Source: Phragmitibacter sp965284365 (GTDB taxonomy: Bacteria; Verrucomicrobiota; Verrucomicrobiia; Verrucomicrobiales; Verrucomicrobiaceae). Taken from it: a DNA stretch of 64,000 bases. The DNA lies in assembly GCA_965284365.1 (NCBI GenBank), contig OZ260079.1, positions 3,286,001-3,350,000 on the forward strand, read 5' to 3'. Of the stretch, positions 16,903 through 25,671 are shown one piece after another (within the stretch, counting starts at the first letter, position 1; each line of letters opens with the position of its first letter). The position numbers were made by a program, and so were the translations under genes. The notes beneath the pieces were generated by a model. It worked only from the letters and a program-made list of their open reading frames with translations, was not told the DNA's origin and made no database searches.

Positions 16903-17961
16903 TCAGTTCAAGGTCAGCTTTTTAGCCATCTCATCAGCGTGGGTCTTCCGGACATGGCTGTAGGTCGCGAGAATGAGTTTGCCTCCGTCCTGATGGCCTT
17001 GCCATTCAGAAATCACCTTCACATCGATGCCCAGCTCAATGCAGCGGGTGATAAACATACGGCGCAAGGAACGCTGGCTATACGCCGGCATCCCCAGCCT
17101 CTTGCAGGAGGCGCTGAGGGCTTTCTTGGCATCGCTCAGCACGAACACTCTCTGCTCAGGTGGCATCGAGGCTACGCCCATTCGGTCCAGCAAGGGAAGG
17201 AGTTGAGGGTAGAGGGGCACTTGGAAGGGTGTCGAAGTTTTGACGCGATAGAGTCGAAGCCGCTCTCCTCTGAAATCGATATCTGCCCGAACCAATCGTC
17301 CAATCTCCGCCTGGCCAACTCCCGCCAATCCCATAAATTCCAAAAAATTCCCGCTGTCCTCGGAATCTGCGTTAAGCGGTTCATGGCGCACGTCTTCAAT
17401 GATCCGCCAAAATTCCTCCCATGAGGGGGTGAGCCGGACGGGCTTCGTCCGCTTCTTGGCTTTGATGTTTGCAGCCGGGGACTCCGCGATAATCCGGTCT
17501 TGCACGCATAGATCAAAAATCCCTTTGATAGCCTGGAGGTAAAGATTTTGAGAAGCGTAGCCGAACGTGTAGGACGCGAGCCATCCTTCCAGGTGGGAGG
17601 GTCTAATTTTTGAAACAGGAGCGTTTGCGCCTCCCGGGAACCGGGACAGCAGTTGCTGGATGATGTCCCGTTTACGCCTGATGGTGCGGGGCTTTTGATT
17701 CTGCACCGTCGCCATGTAGCGCACGCACGACTCGCCCAAGGTGACCCTGCCGACCGCTGCATCCAGACCCCCGATGCTGTTCTTCAGATCGGCGAGTTTT
17801 CGCTTCGCAAACGCCTTGTCAGTGGTCTCCAGCGACTGCCGTTTCTGCTTGCCGTGGTTCTTGAGCAAAGCATAATAAACCCCATTCGATGAATATCGGT
17901 ACAGGCACTCTCCCACCTTCTCGAAACGCGCCTTCGGTGCGGTTTGGCTCGGCATTTTCAT
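16903..17961 (-). CDS. Tyrosine recombinase (integrase)
   Basis: 352 residues. N-terminal SAM-like DNA-binding part (residues ~55-150: LGESCVRYMATVQ ... RKRDIIQQLLSRFPG ... ASQNLYLQAIKGIFDL) and catalytic part from ~170. The C-terminal motifs are recognisable: SQRSLRRMFITRCIELGI (box II Arg), EWQGHQDGGK (GH) and nucleophile Tyr in ATYSHVRK. The first catalytic Arg position reads AGVGQAEIGRL rather than TGLRisEl, and the first residue of H-x-x-R is Arg. It lies 91 bases from tRNA-Ala and reads away from it. Tandem 11-bp repeats upstream may be arm sites. It most likely catalyses integration of the element at tRNA-Ala. Confidence 0.85.
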   Translation of the reverse strand: MKMPSQTAPKARFEKVGECLYRYSSNGVYYALLKNHGKQKRQSLETTDKAFAKRKLADLKNSIGGLDAAVGRVTLGESCVRYMATVQNQKPRTIRRKRDIIQQLLSRFPGGANAPVSKIRPSHLEGWLASYTFGYASQNLYLQAIKGIFDLCVQDRIIAESPAANIKAKKRTKPVRLTPSWEEFWRIIEDVRHEPLNADSEDSGNFLEFMGLAGVGQAEIGRLVRADIDFRGERLRLYRVKTSTPFQVPLYPQLLPLLDRMGVASMPPEQRVFVLSDAKKALSASCKRLGMPAYSQRSLRRMFITRCIELGIDVKVISEWQGHQDGGKLILATYSHVRKTHADEMAKKLTLN

Positions 17962-17976
17962 GTCCTGCCACTATAC

Positions 17977-18000
17977 GGGTTACAAAGATGGGTTACAAAG
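17977..18000. repeat. Two 11-bp direct repeats between integrase and tRNA-Ala
   Basis: GGGTTACAAAG occurs at 17977-17987 and 17990-18000, two bases apart, just before the integrase start codon. Candidate integrase arm sites or part of the attachment site. Confidence 0.5.
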
Positions 18001-18052
18001 CTAAAATGAGCGCCCTCGAAATTCGTCGTAATGACTTCATTTTGAGTGACTT

Positions 18053-18128
18053 GGGGGTATAGCTCAGTTGGTAGAGCGTCTCGTTCGCAATGAGAAGGTC
18101 AGCGGTTCGAATCCGCTTATCTCCACCA
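18053..18128 (+). tRNA. tRNA-Ala (anticodon CGC)
   Basis: Full cloverleaf: 7-bp acceptor stem with two G-U pairs, D-arm AGCTC...GAGC, anticodon stem TCTCG/TGAGA around loop TTCGCAA (anticodon CGC, reads GCG), T-arm AGCGG-TTCGAAT-CCGCT, discriminator A and an encoded CCA. It marks the right edge of the mobile element. Confidence 0.95.
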
Positions 18129-18213
18129 CTCAAACCGTGGATCGCTAAAGCATGCTTCTCATAAATCGGAAGCATCCGGATGGCATCGTTCACGGTATTG
18201 GTTCTAACGCCCC

Positions 18214-21200
18214 ATGAGTTCAGCGAGTGTCGCAGCGAGCCCGTCCCAGGCGCCGTTATCGGGATCGGTATCGGCACCTTCCTCTGCGTCCGCACTGATG
18301 CAGGAGATTTTAGAAGCGGACGCCTTTGCTGGAATTTGGGAATCAATCCGCAAAGGAAAGCGCAATGGCGTGGCTCTGGATCACGTCGCACAGCCCGCCT
18401 GGCCGTTTGCGGCGGCTGCCATTGTTCGATGTGTGGCTCCCCGGCGAGTCTGGATCATCTGTGAGGATGCTCGCGTCCAAGAGCAGATGTATGCGGAGAT
18501 GCCCGTGTGGGGAGCGCCGGGGCTCTTCTTCCCCCGGCTCATGCATGCTGGCGGCGACGCTCTGCCGGATCCTGAAACGGCTTCAGAGCGCATCTCTGTT
18601 TTGTCCAAATTCAGCTCAGCTTCCTCCACGGAGGCCTCGTCTATTCTTCTCATTTGCCGGGACTCCCTGGAAGAATCAGTCCCTGCCCAGAAGGAATTGG
18701 ACTCCAAAAGCCGCGATCTGAAGGTCGGAGATGAGCTGGATGCTGAGAAGCTGATTGCGGAACTCGGGTCGCTTGGATACGAGCGCGTCCCTGTTGTGTC
18801 AGAGCGCGGCCAGTTCGCGCGCCGCGGCGCCATCATGGATATCTACCCCTGGCAGGGAGAGGAACCTTTGCGGTTGGAGTGGTTCGACCAATCCATCGAA
18901 TCCCTTCGGATCATTGATGTCCATTCGCAGATGTCTGCCCGCCGCATCGACTCCGCCCGATTGCTCCTCCCGGAACTGGAGACCGGCGGTTCGGAAGTGC
19001 CGTTGAAGAGCTTCCTGCGGAAAGATGACTTGGTCGTCTTCATTGAATCCGAAGAAGGGGCAACCGTTCTCGCCGGCTCGGTACGCATTACCGCTGGAGC
19101 CGCCGGCCACGGAGTCGAAGATTACACCACCGCGTTTTTCGAGAATCCCTTGGGAGTGTTCGGCGCGGGCGACTTCGTTCTGCACGAAGCACGCCGGATG
19201 GAATTCATCAATCAGGTGGAAGCATGGCGTCGCGATGGGTGGCGCATGGTCATGTTCTTCCACAATGAAGGGGAACGTCAGCGTTTTGCCGAGTTGGTCA
19301 GCGAAGACTGGCTGGATGAGGTGAGCGTGGAGCGATCCCTCGGGTTCATCCATCGGGGGTTCACTGTTCCAGGGGCGAAGACTGCGGTGCTGGCTGGGGC
19401 CGAAATCTTTGGTCGTCACCAGCACGTCCGCCGCGTGCGCGGCTCAAAGTTGGATGAGGCGCAGATCCTGCGGCAGGCTCGCGAGCATCTGCGGGAATTG
19501 CAGGCTGGCGATCAGGTCGTGCATCTCGATTACGGCATCGGCCGCTATGAGGGCATCGTTACCCGGGATGACGACTCAAAGCAGGAAGTCATGGTCATCC
19601 GCTATGCGGAAGGCGCGAAGGCCTTCGTGCCATTGTCGCAGACCCATCTAGTGTCCCGCTACGTCGGAGCAGGGGGACGAGGCCCCAACTTGAATAAACT
19701 CGGCGACGCACGCTGGGGGAAAACCCGCCAAATGGCGGAGAAAAGCATTGAGCAGTTTGCGGGTAGCATGCTTTCCATCGCAGCCCAGCGCCAATCACTC
19801 AAAGGCTATGCCCACGAGCCTGACTCGAAATGGCAGGTCGAATTTGAACAGTCCTTTCTCTATCGCGAAACGCCGGATCAACTCCGTGCCGTAGAGGAAG
19901 TTCGGCGCGACATGGAGAACGAAAAACCCATGGACCGCCTGCTGTGCGGGGATGTGGGTTTCGGCAAAACCGAAGTAGCCATCCGCGCAGCCTTCAAATC
20001 GGTCATGAGCGGACGTCAGGTGGCGATCCTAGTGCCCACCACGGTTTTGGCGCAGCAGCATTGGCAGACACTCCGCGAGCGCATGTCCGACTACCCCGTT
20101 CGGGTGGAGATGCTAAGCCGGCTGACGCCTCCGAAGCGGGTGAAGCAGATCGTCAAAGACCTCGCAGAGGGCACCGTGGACATCGTCGTCGGCACCCATC
20201 GCGTCATCTCGAAAGACATCCGCTTTAAGCAACTCGGCCTCGTTGTCATTGATGAAGAGCAGCGTTTCGGCGTAAAACACAAAGAGCGCTTCAAGGAACT
20301 TTTCCGCCTCGTAGATGTGCTTACTCTCAGTGCTACCCCCATTCCACGCACCCTCTACATGGCGTTGTTGGGGGTGCGAGACATGTCCACACTTGATACG
20401 CCACCCGCCAACCGCATCCCGGTGCAAACCACCGTGGCGGGCTACGATGAGCGGCTCATTCGCGATGCCATTGATCTGGAAATGGAACGCGGTGGCCAGG
20501 TCTTCCTGCTGCATAACCGCGTCATGACCATCGAAAAGATGCGGGATAAAATCCAGGCCCTCTGCCCCAAGGCCCGCATCCTCATCGGTCACGGCCAGAT
20601 GGAGGCGGAGGAACTGGAGGAAGTCATGCAGACGTTCGTCAATGGCGATGCTGATGTCCTTGTCTGCACCACCATCATCGAGAGCGGGGTGGATATCCCA
20701 AATGCGAACACCATCATCATCGATCGGGCCGACCGCTTCGGCCTTGCAGATCTCTACCAGCTCCGCGGCCGGGTTGGCCGGGGTGGGGGACGAGCCCACG
20801 CCCTGCTCATGCTGCCGCGTGACATGATGACCGGCGGTGATGCCCGGAAGCGGGTGAACGCCATCAAGCAATACACCGCTCTCGGGAGCGGCTTCAAAAT
20901 CGCCATGCGGGATTTGGAAATCCGCGGCGCGGGCAATCTCCTTGGCACGGAACAGAGCGGACACATCACCGCCATAGGGTTCGATCTCTATTGCCAGTTG
21001 CTCAAGGCTGCCTCCGCCCGACTTCAGGGTCGCCGCACCGCCCAGCCCATGGAGGTCAGCCTTCACGTCGATTTCCTGTGCCTCAGTGAGGCGCAATGGT
21101 TGCGTGAAGCCGAAGCCCCTGCCGGGAGACGGGTCACCGCCGCTACCGCCCACCGTCCGCCTGACAAGCAGAAAACCGTGCCGGAAAAGTCACGCTCCAT

Positions 21201-21546
21201 TCCGGCCTTCATTCCCGCTTCCTATATGGAGGACGCAAAGAGCCGCATCACCGCCTACCGCCAGGTGGCAGAGACCATGACCCGGAAGGAACTGGACTAC
21301 TTGGAGCGCGACTGGCGGGATCAGTTCGGCCCAATGCCCCCGGCGGCGGAAAATCTACTGGTTTGCGCAGGCATCCGCCTCGTCGCAGCCCACCTCGGCA
21401 TTTCCGCTGTCGAGATCAAGGAAAGCAAACTGATGCTCACCCGAAAGGGGCGCTACGTGCTTCTGGACGGGAAGTTCCCGAGGCTAACGGCTCTTGACGA
21501 GGGCCTACAATTGCGCGAAGCACTTCAGTTGTTGAAGAATTTTTGA
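18214..21546 (+). CDS. mfd: Transcription-repair coupling factor Mfd
   Basis: 1110 residues, close to the usual length. N-terminal UvrB-homology region (~20-330), then the RNA-polymerase-interacting CarD-like domain (AGDQVVHLDYGIGRYEGIVT, SQTHLVSRYVGAGGRGPNLN), then an SF2 translocase: Walker A GDVGFGKTEVAIRAAF, DEEQRFGVKHKERF (DEEQ box), LSATPIPRTL, and the C-terminal QLRGRVGRG motif, ending in a TRCF domain. It removes stalled RNA polymerase and recruits UvrA in transcription-coupled repair. ATG 18214 follows tRNA-Ala by 86 bases. It is the first gene of a co-directional run; surA-like starts one base after its stop. Confidence 0.97.
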   Translation: MSSASVAASPSQAPLSGSVSAPSSASALMQEILEADAFAGIWESIRKGKRNGVALDHVAQPAWPFAAAAIVRCVAPRRVWIICEDARVQEQMYAEMPVWGAPGLFFPRLMHAGGDALPDPETASERISVLSKFSSASSTEASSILLICRDSLEESVPAQKELDSKSRDLKVGDELDAEKLIAELGSLGYERVPVVSERGQFARRGAIMDIYPWQGEEPLRLEWFDQSIESLRIIDVHSQMSARRIDSARLLLPELETGGSEVPLKSFLRKDDLVVFIESEEGATVLAGSVRITAGAAGHGVEDYTTAFFENPLGVFGAGDFVLHEARRMEFINQVEAWRRDGWRMVMFFHNEGERQRFAELVSEDWLDEVSVERSLGFIHRGFTVPGAKTAVLAGAEIFGRHQHVRRVRGSKLDEAQILRQAREHLRELQAGDQVVHLDYGIGRYEGIVTRDDDSKQEVMVIRYAEGAKAFVPLSQTHLVSRYVGAGGRGPNLNKLGDARWGKTRQMAEKSIEQFAGSMLSIAAQRQSLKGYAHEPDSKWQVEFEQSFLYRETPDQLRAVEEVRRDMENEKPMDRLLCGDVGFGKTEVAIRAAFKSVMSGRQVAILVPTTVLAQQHWQTLRERMSDYPVRVEMLSRLTPPKRVKQIVKDLAEGTVDIVVGTHRVISKDIRFKQLGLVVIDEEQRFGVKHKERFKELFRLVDVLTLSATPIPRTLYMALLGVRDMSTLDTPPANRIPVQTTVAGYDERLIRDAIDLEMERGGQVFLLHNRVMTIEKMRDKIQALCPKARILIGHGQMEAEELEEVMQTFVNGDADVLVCTTIIESGVDIPNANTIIIDRADRFGLADLYQLRGRVGRGGGRAHALLMLPRDMMTGGDARKRVNAIKQYTALGSGFKIAMRDLEIRGAGNLLGTEQSGHITAIGFDLYCQLLKAASARLQGRRTAQPMEVSLHVDFLCLSEAQWLREAEAPAGRRVTAATAHRPPDKQKTVPEKSRSIPAFIPASYMEDAKSRITAYRQVAETMTRKELDYLERDWRDQFGPMPPAAENLLVCAGIRLVAAHLGISAVEIKESKLMLTRKGRYVLLDGKFPRLTALDEGLQLREALQLLKNF

Positions 21547-21547
21547 T

Positions 21548-22591
21548 ATGAAGAGCCTCCGTATAAAATCCGCATTCCTCGTCCTGGCCCTCACGGTTGG
21601 CTTGGCAGGATTCGCCCAAAGCCAGGTCAGCAATGGGATTGCCGTCGTGGTGAATGGCAAGGTCATCACGAAGTCCGAAGTGCGGGACGCGGTTCAGGCC
21701 CAGGAGCAACTCATTCGTGTGACTCTGCGGAACCCCTCCGAGCAGGAAGCCGCCATCAAGGAACTCCACGCCAATGCCGTTTATGCGCTCATCGAACGTC
21801 AGCTAGTCCTTAGCGAGTTTGAGAAGCTGGGCGGCAGCATCAAGCCCGAGTACGTGGATGATGATGTGAATTCCGTGATTCGCGAGAATTTCGAAGGCAA
21901 TCGCGAGAAATTCCTCTACGAACTGGCCAAGAACAACATGACGCTCGCCAAATTCCGCGAGCAGCGCCAGAAAATGATGATTGTCTCCGTTCTGCGCTCC
22001 CGCCAGGTGAAAGATTTGCCCCCTCCGGCTCCGGCGGATGTCGAAGCATTCTACCAAAAGAACGCCGACAAATTCCGGGACAAGGACTTCATCAAATTCA
22101 GCACCATCACCATCCCCATGTACCCCATTGGCGTGCCAGGGGCGACGCCTGGGTCACAGAGAAAATTGGCTGAGGAAATCCGTTCCAAGGTGTCCGGCGG
22201 CTCCGATTTTGCCACCATGGCGAAGACCTATTCGCAGGACAGCCGTGCGGAAAGCGGCGGGGATTGGGGTTTGCAGGAGCGTGCTACGCTGAACAAGCAA
22301 TTGGCCGACGTCGCTTTTGCACTCAAAAAGGGGGCTGTCAGCAAGGTCATCGAAATCGATGTGAATTACATGATCATCTATTGCGAGGATAAACAGCCTG
22401 GCAATATGGAGCCTCTCGACAAGGTTCGTCCGCAGATTGAGAAATACATCCAGGCTGAAAAAGGCCGCGAGTCCTTGAATCGCTGGCTCTCCAATCTCGC
22501 CATGAAGTCGATCATCCAGCCCGCAGATATGCGGACAAAGTTCCTCAACTGGGTGCTTCACGAGAAGGACAAAAACAAGCCTCAGAACTAA
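21548..22591 (+). CDS. SurA-like periplasmic peptidyl-prolyl isomerase
   Basis: 347 residues. Sec signal peptide at the start (KSLRIKSAFLVLALTVGLAG, cleavage probably after FAQSQ). A SurA N-domain follows (IAVVVNGKVITKSEVRDAVQ), then one parvulin (rotamase) domain at ~178-285: FIKFSTITIPM, GGSDFATMAKTYSQDSRAES and GGDWGLQERATLNKQLADVA. It acts in the periplasm as a chaperone or isomerase for outer-membrane proteins. The start lies one base after the mfd stop, so it is translationally linked to mfd, an unusual partner. Escherichia coli SurA has two parvulin domains; this has one. Confidence 0.9.
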   Translation: MKSLRIKSAFLVLALTVGLAGFAQSQVSNGIAVVVNGKVITKSEVRDAVQAQEQLIRVTLRNPSEQEAAIKELHANAVYALIERQLVLSEFEKLGGSIKPEYVDDDVNSVIRENFEGNREKFLYELAKNNMTLAKFREQRQKMMIVSVLRSRQVKDLPPPAPADVEAFYQKNADKFRDKDFIKFSTITIPMYPIGVPGATPGSQRKLAEEIRSKVSGGSDFATMAKTYSQDSRAESGGDWGLQERATLNKQLADVAFALKKGAVSKVIEIDVNYMIIYCEDKQPGNMEPLDKVRPQIEKYIQAEKGRESLNRWLSNLAMKSIIQPADMRTKFLNWVLHEKDKNKPQN

Positions 22592-22675
22592 GGTTCGCTC
22601 AGGTGGCAGTTCATCCAGCCATTCTGCATGAAAGAGCCAGCTGGGGGCAGAGCGTTTGCATCTGACTCTCCGCTC

Positions 22676-23743
22676 ATGAATCGCCGCCATTTCCTTCAGA
22701 CCACTTCGGGTGCCGCGCTGGCCACCTTTCCAATAGTCTCCCACGCCGCGAGTCTGCCCAAGAAGGTGCGCCTTGGCATGGACCATTTTGCTCTCCGGGC
22801 TGCGGGATGGAAGGCGCCCCAGTTCATCGACTACGCGGGTTCGCTGAAACTCGACACCCTTTTCATCTCCGAACTACTTCCGTTTGAGAGCTTTGAGGAC
22901 GACTATCTCGCCAAATTGAAAACTCAGGCGGATCTAGCGGGCTTGGCTCTCTACGTCGGCACCAGCAGCGTTTGCCCCACTTCGGCCCGGTTCAAGGACA
23001 CCTTCGGCATCGCTGAGGAACATCTTCGTCTTTGCATTCGTGTCGCCAAGGCTCTGGGCTCGCCCGTCGCTCGTTGTTACCTGGGCGGAAACGACGACCG
23101 AAAAGGAGACGGCGGCATCCAGCGCCACATTGAGTCGCTCCTGAAAGTCTTCGCTGCTTGCAAATCCTACGCCAGCGACTCCGGCGTCAAACTCTCCATC
23201 GAGAATCACGCCGGTGATATGCAGTCCCATGAACTGAAGGCGCTGATCGAAGCTGCCGGCAAAGATTGGGTCGGTGCCAATATCGACCCTGGCAATGCCG
23301 CTTGGGTCATGGAAGATCCTCTTCGCCACCTGGAAACCCTTGGGCCTTACGTGAATTGCTCCAGCATTCGGGACAGCATGATCTGGGATACGCCCGAGGG
23401 CGCAGTCGTGCAGTGGACCGCCATCGGTGACGGTATCGTGGACTTTAACAAGTATGCCCAACGGTTTGCGGAACTCTGCCCCAATGTTCCTTTGCAGATT
23501 GAAACGATCTCTGGGTTTCCGAAAGTTTTGAAATACAAGGACGAGGCCTTCATCAAGGAGCTGGGCTATCAGAACATGCCCGCGGACGATCTGAAAGCCT
23601 TCCAGGACTTATCCAAAAAAGGTCGTGAGATCCCGCCCTTCAAAGCGCCGGACAAAGAAGCCGACATCGCCTACCAGAAGGAGCAGTTGCAGCGCAGCAT
23701 CGCCGCTCTGCGAGGTTATGGTGTGGGCGTACGCACGCCTTAG
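22676..23743 (+). CDS. Secreted sugar phosphate isomerase/epimerase-like TIM-barrel protein
   Basis: 355 residues from ATG 22676, chosen because MNRRHFLQTTSGAALATFPI is a twin-arginine signal (RRHFLQ). An upstream in-frame ATG at 22628 would bury it. The body matches the AP endonuclease 2 / xylose isomerase-like barrel: KLDTLFISELLPFES, ALGSPVARCYLGG, GVKLSIENHAGDMQSHEL with metal-binding Glu and His, VGANIDPGNAAWV, and LCPNVPLQIETISGFP. Such Tat-exported barrels are abundant in Verrucomicrobia and Planctomycetes and probably act on sugars in the periplasm. The substrate is unknown. Confidence 0.82.
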   Translation: MNRRHFLQTTSGAALATFPIVSHAASLPKKVRLGMDHFALRAAGWKAPQFIDYAGSLKLDTLFISELLPFESFEDDYLAKLKTQADLAGLALYVGTSSVCPTSARFKDTFGIAEEHLRLCIRVAKALGSPVARCYLGGNDDRKGDGGIQRHIESLLKVFAACKSYASDSGVKLSIENHAGDMQSHELKALIEAAGKDWVGANIDPGNAAWVMEDPLRHLETLGPYVNCSSIRDSMIWDTPEGAVVQWTAIGDGIVDFNKYAQRFAELCPNVPLQIETISGFPKVLKYKDEAFIKELGYQNMPADDLKAFQDLSKKGREIPPFKAPDKEADIAYQKEQLQRSIAALRGYGVGVRTP

Positions 23744-23759
23744 CCGGTCATTTTGCACA

Positions 23760-24863
23760 ATGCCGGCGAACCGTTTGACTCTCACTGACCTTGGCTGGAA
23801 CAAGGGCTTTGAAAAAGCGTTCGCCCCGTATGCCGGGAGCGGGTGGAAACCCGCTCGCTTGATCCGCGATAACAAGATCACCTACGGTGCCCTGCTCATT
23901 GAGAATGGTAAGATTGAGGAACTGGAAGTCGTCATGGGCGGCAAGGTGTATCATGATGCCGAGACCGATGCAGAATTGCCGGCCGTCGGGGACTGGGTTG
24001 CTCTCGATATTGCAGACGAAACAGTCATCCGCGCGCGCTTGCCTCGCCAGACCTGTTTCTCCCGTGAAGCCGCAGGAGAAAGTGGAGAAGAACAAGTCAT
24101 TGCAGCGAACGTCAATACGGTGGTCGTGGTGACAGATCCGGGCGTGGACCTCAATCTGCGCCGTATGGAGCGCTACTTCGGGCTGATCGGCCGCAGCGGT
24201 GCCAAGCCTGTGGTCATTGTGAACAAGTCAGATCTCTATCCTGCCAGCCAGTGTGCAGAGGCCGCTGAGGCCATCCGGGCTTTAAATCCCGAGGCGGATG
24301 TCTTGGTGACGAGTGTGGAAAAGCGGAAGGGCCTGCGTCCCTTTTCGACGTACCTGAAAAGAGGCCAAACTGTCGCCTTCATTGGCTCCAGTGGCGTGGG
24401 CAAGTCAGCACTTGTAAACCTCCTCCTTGGCGATGACTGGCAGTGGATCGATGAGGTGAATGAGATCACAGGGAAAGGGAGACATACCACCACGGCTCGT
24501 GAACTCCTCTTGTTGGATCGCGGCGGTCTCATCGTAGACAATCCCGGCATTAAGGAAGTCCGCATGTGGACGGATGAAAACACCCTTCGCGAACAATTCG
24601 CGGATGTGAGTGAAATGGCCATGCAATGCCGCTTCCAAAACTGCAGACACGGCACAGACGCTGGCTGTGCCATCCGCGAAGCCGTGGCTTCTGGAACCCT
24701 TCCTACAGATCGCTATCAGGCTTTCCTGAAGTTGGATGAAGAGATCGAGAAGCTACGCACGCGTCGGAAAAAACGGCAGTTGACCTTGGAGCGGCATTCC
24801 AAGCGCCTCGTGCAGTCGAAAGCGAAGAAGCACCTGGAACGCAAAGGGCATTTCAAGGACTAG
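23760..24863 (+). CDS. rsgA: Ribosome small-subunit GTPase RsgA
   Basis: 367 residues from ATG 23760. Circularly permuted GTPase: G4 NKSD (VVIVNKSDLYP) comes before G1 (GSSGVGKSALVNLLLGD) and G3 (DNPGIKEVRMW). An N-terminal OB-fold precedes it (AVGDWVALDI) and a C-terminal zinc site follows (CRFQNCRHGTDAGCAI). It matures and checks the 30S subunit. A Lys/Arg-rich tail closes the protein. It lies 16 bases after the TIM-barrel gene and 17 before the CAAX-protease gene. Confidence 0.95.
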   Translation: MPANRLTLTDLGWNKGFEKAFAPYAGSGWKPARLIRDNKITYGALLIENGKIEELEVVMGGKVYHDAETDAELPAVGDWVALDIADETVIRARLPRQTCFSREAAGESGEEQVIAANVNTVVVVTDPGVDLNLRRMERYFGLIGRSGAKPVVIVNKSDLYPASQCAEAAEAIRALNPEADVLVTSVEKRKGLRPFSTYLKRGQTVAFIGSSGVGKSALVNLLLGDDWQWIDEVNEITGKGRHTTTARELLLLDRGGLIVDNPGIKEVRMWTDENTLREQFADVSEMAMQCRFQNCRHGTDAGCAIREAVASGTLPTDRYQAFLKLDEEIEKLRTRRKKRQLTLERHSKRLVQSKAKKHLERKGHFKD

Positions 24864-24880
24864 GAAGGCGCACCCAAGGC

Positions 24881-25621
24881 ATGACAGGACGCGTCACACC
24901 ATCGCTCGCTCACATACTTCCGTTGGCGGTATTCATCCTGTTGAATGCGGTTCCGGGACTGATGGCCGTAGACAATGAAGTGCTCCCTTGGTGGCGCCGC
25001 GCGCCGGAGCATTGGGTCTATCCGCTCCAGACGATCCTGGTGGGCGGCATGTTATGGGCCTTTCGAAGGCACTACACTTTCCGGCCATTGCGAGGTTTTG
25101 GTCTTGGCACGGTGTTGGGAATCCTCGGTATTGCGGCATGGCTCATCCCGGGACTCATTTATCAAAAGCTGTTGGCTTCCGGCATCACGCCAGCGGAGTG
25201 GCTCGAATGGCTGGGAATCGCGCCCAGGCTGGAGGGATTCAATCCGGATATCTTCAAGGATCAACCGGCTGCTTATGGCACGGCTATCATACTACGCCTT
25301 GTTCGCATGACAGTCGTGGTTGCTTTCGCGGAGGAGATCTTCTGGCGGGGTTTCCTCATGCGTTATGTGCAGGCGGATGGTCGCGGCTTCCAGAAGATTG
25401 CGTTTGGACGTCATGACTGGCGCGCCTACGGCATCGTCACCGGATGCTTCATGCTCGCCCACCAGCCGGTGGACTGGCTTGGCGCATTGATCTTTGGCTC
25501 AATGATGTACTGGCTGGCCGTCCGGACAAAGTCCCTTGCCGCCTGCGTCCTCATGCACGCCGTCGCAAACTTGCTCCTGGGAATCTACGTTCTCCAGACA
25601 AAGCAGTGGGGCTTCTGGTGA
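24881..25621 (+). CDS. CPBP-family (CAAX-type) membrane protease, PEP-CTERM-associated type
   Basis: 246 residues with about seven membrane spans. The glutamate motif AFAEEIFWRGFLMRYVQ, a histidine motif FMLAHQPVDWLGAL, and the closing MHAVANLLLGIYVL are those of CPBP intramembrane proteases. The length and the end (LQTKQWGFW) resemble the CAAX protease-related group found near exosortase/PEP-CTERM systems. No exosortase is visible in the window, so its substrate is unknown. Confidence 0.85.
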   Translation: MTGRVTPSLAHILPLAVFILLNAVPGLMAVDNEVLPWWRRAPEHWVYPLQTILVGGMLWAFRRHYTFRPLRGFGLGTVLGILGIAAWLIPGLIYQKLLASGITPAEWLEWLGIAPRLEGFNPDIFKDQPAAYGTAIILRLVRMTVVVAFAEEIFWRGFLMRYVQADGRGFQKIAFGRHDWRAYGIVTGCFMLAHQPVDWLGALIFGSMMYWLAVRTKSLAACVLMHAVANLLLGIYVLQTKQWGFW

Positions 25622-25671
25622 GCCTTGTCACTCAGTGCCCTCGCCGCAGAACTACTCATTCTGTCGCACGT

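Noticed and set aside
17993..18391. Minus-strand frame with GGDKRIRTADLLIANETLYQ
   Set aside because: This is the well-known false peptide produced by reading a tRNA gene backwards; it overlies tRNA-Ala and the start of mfd.
20113..21153. 346-codon minus-strand frame inside mfd
   Set aside because: Shadow of a strongly conserved mfd frame in G+C-rich DNA.
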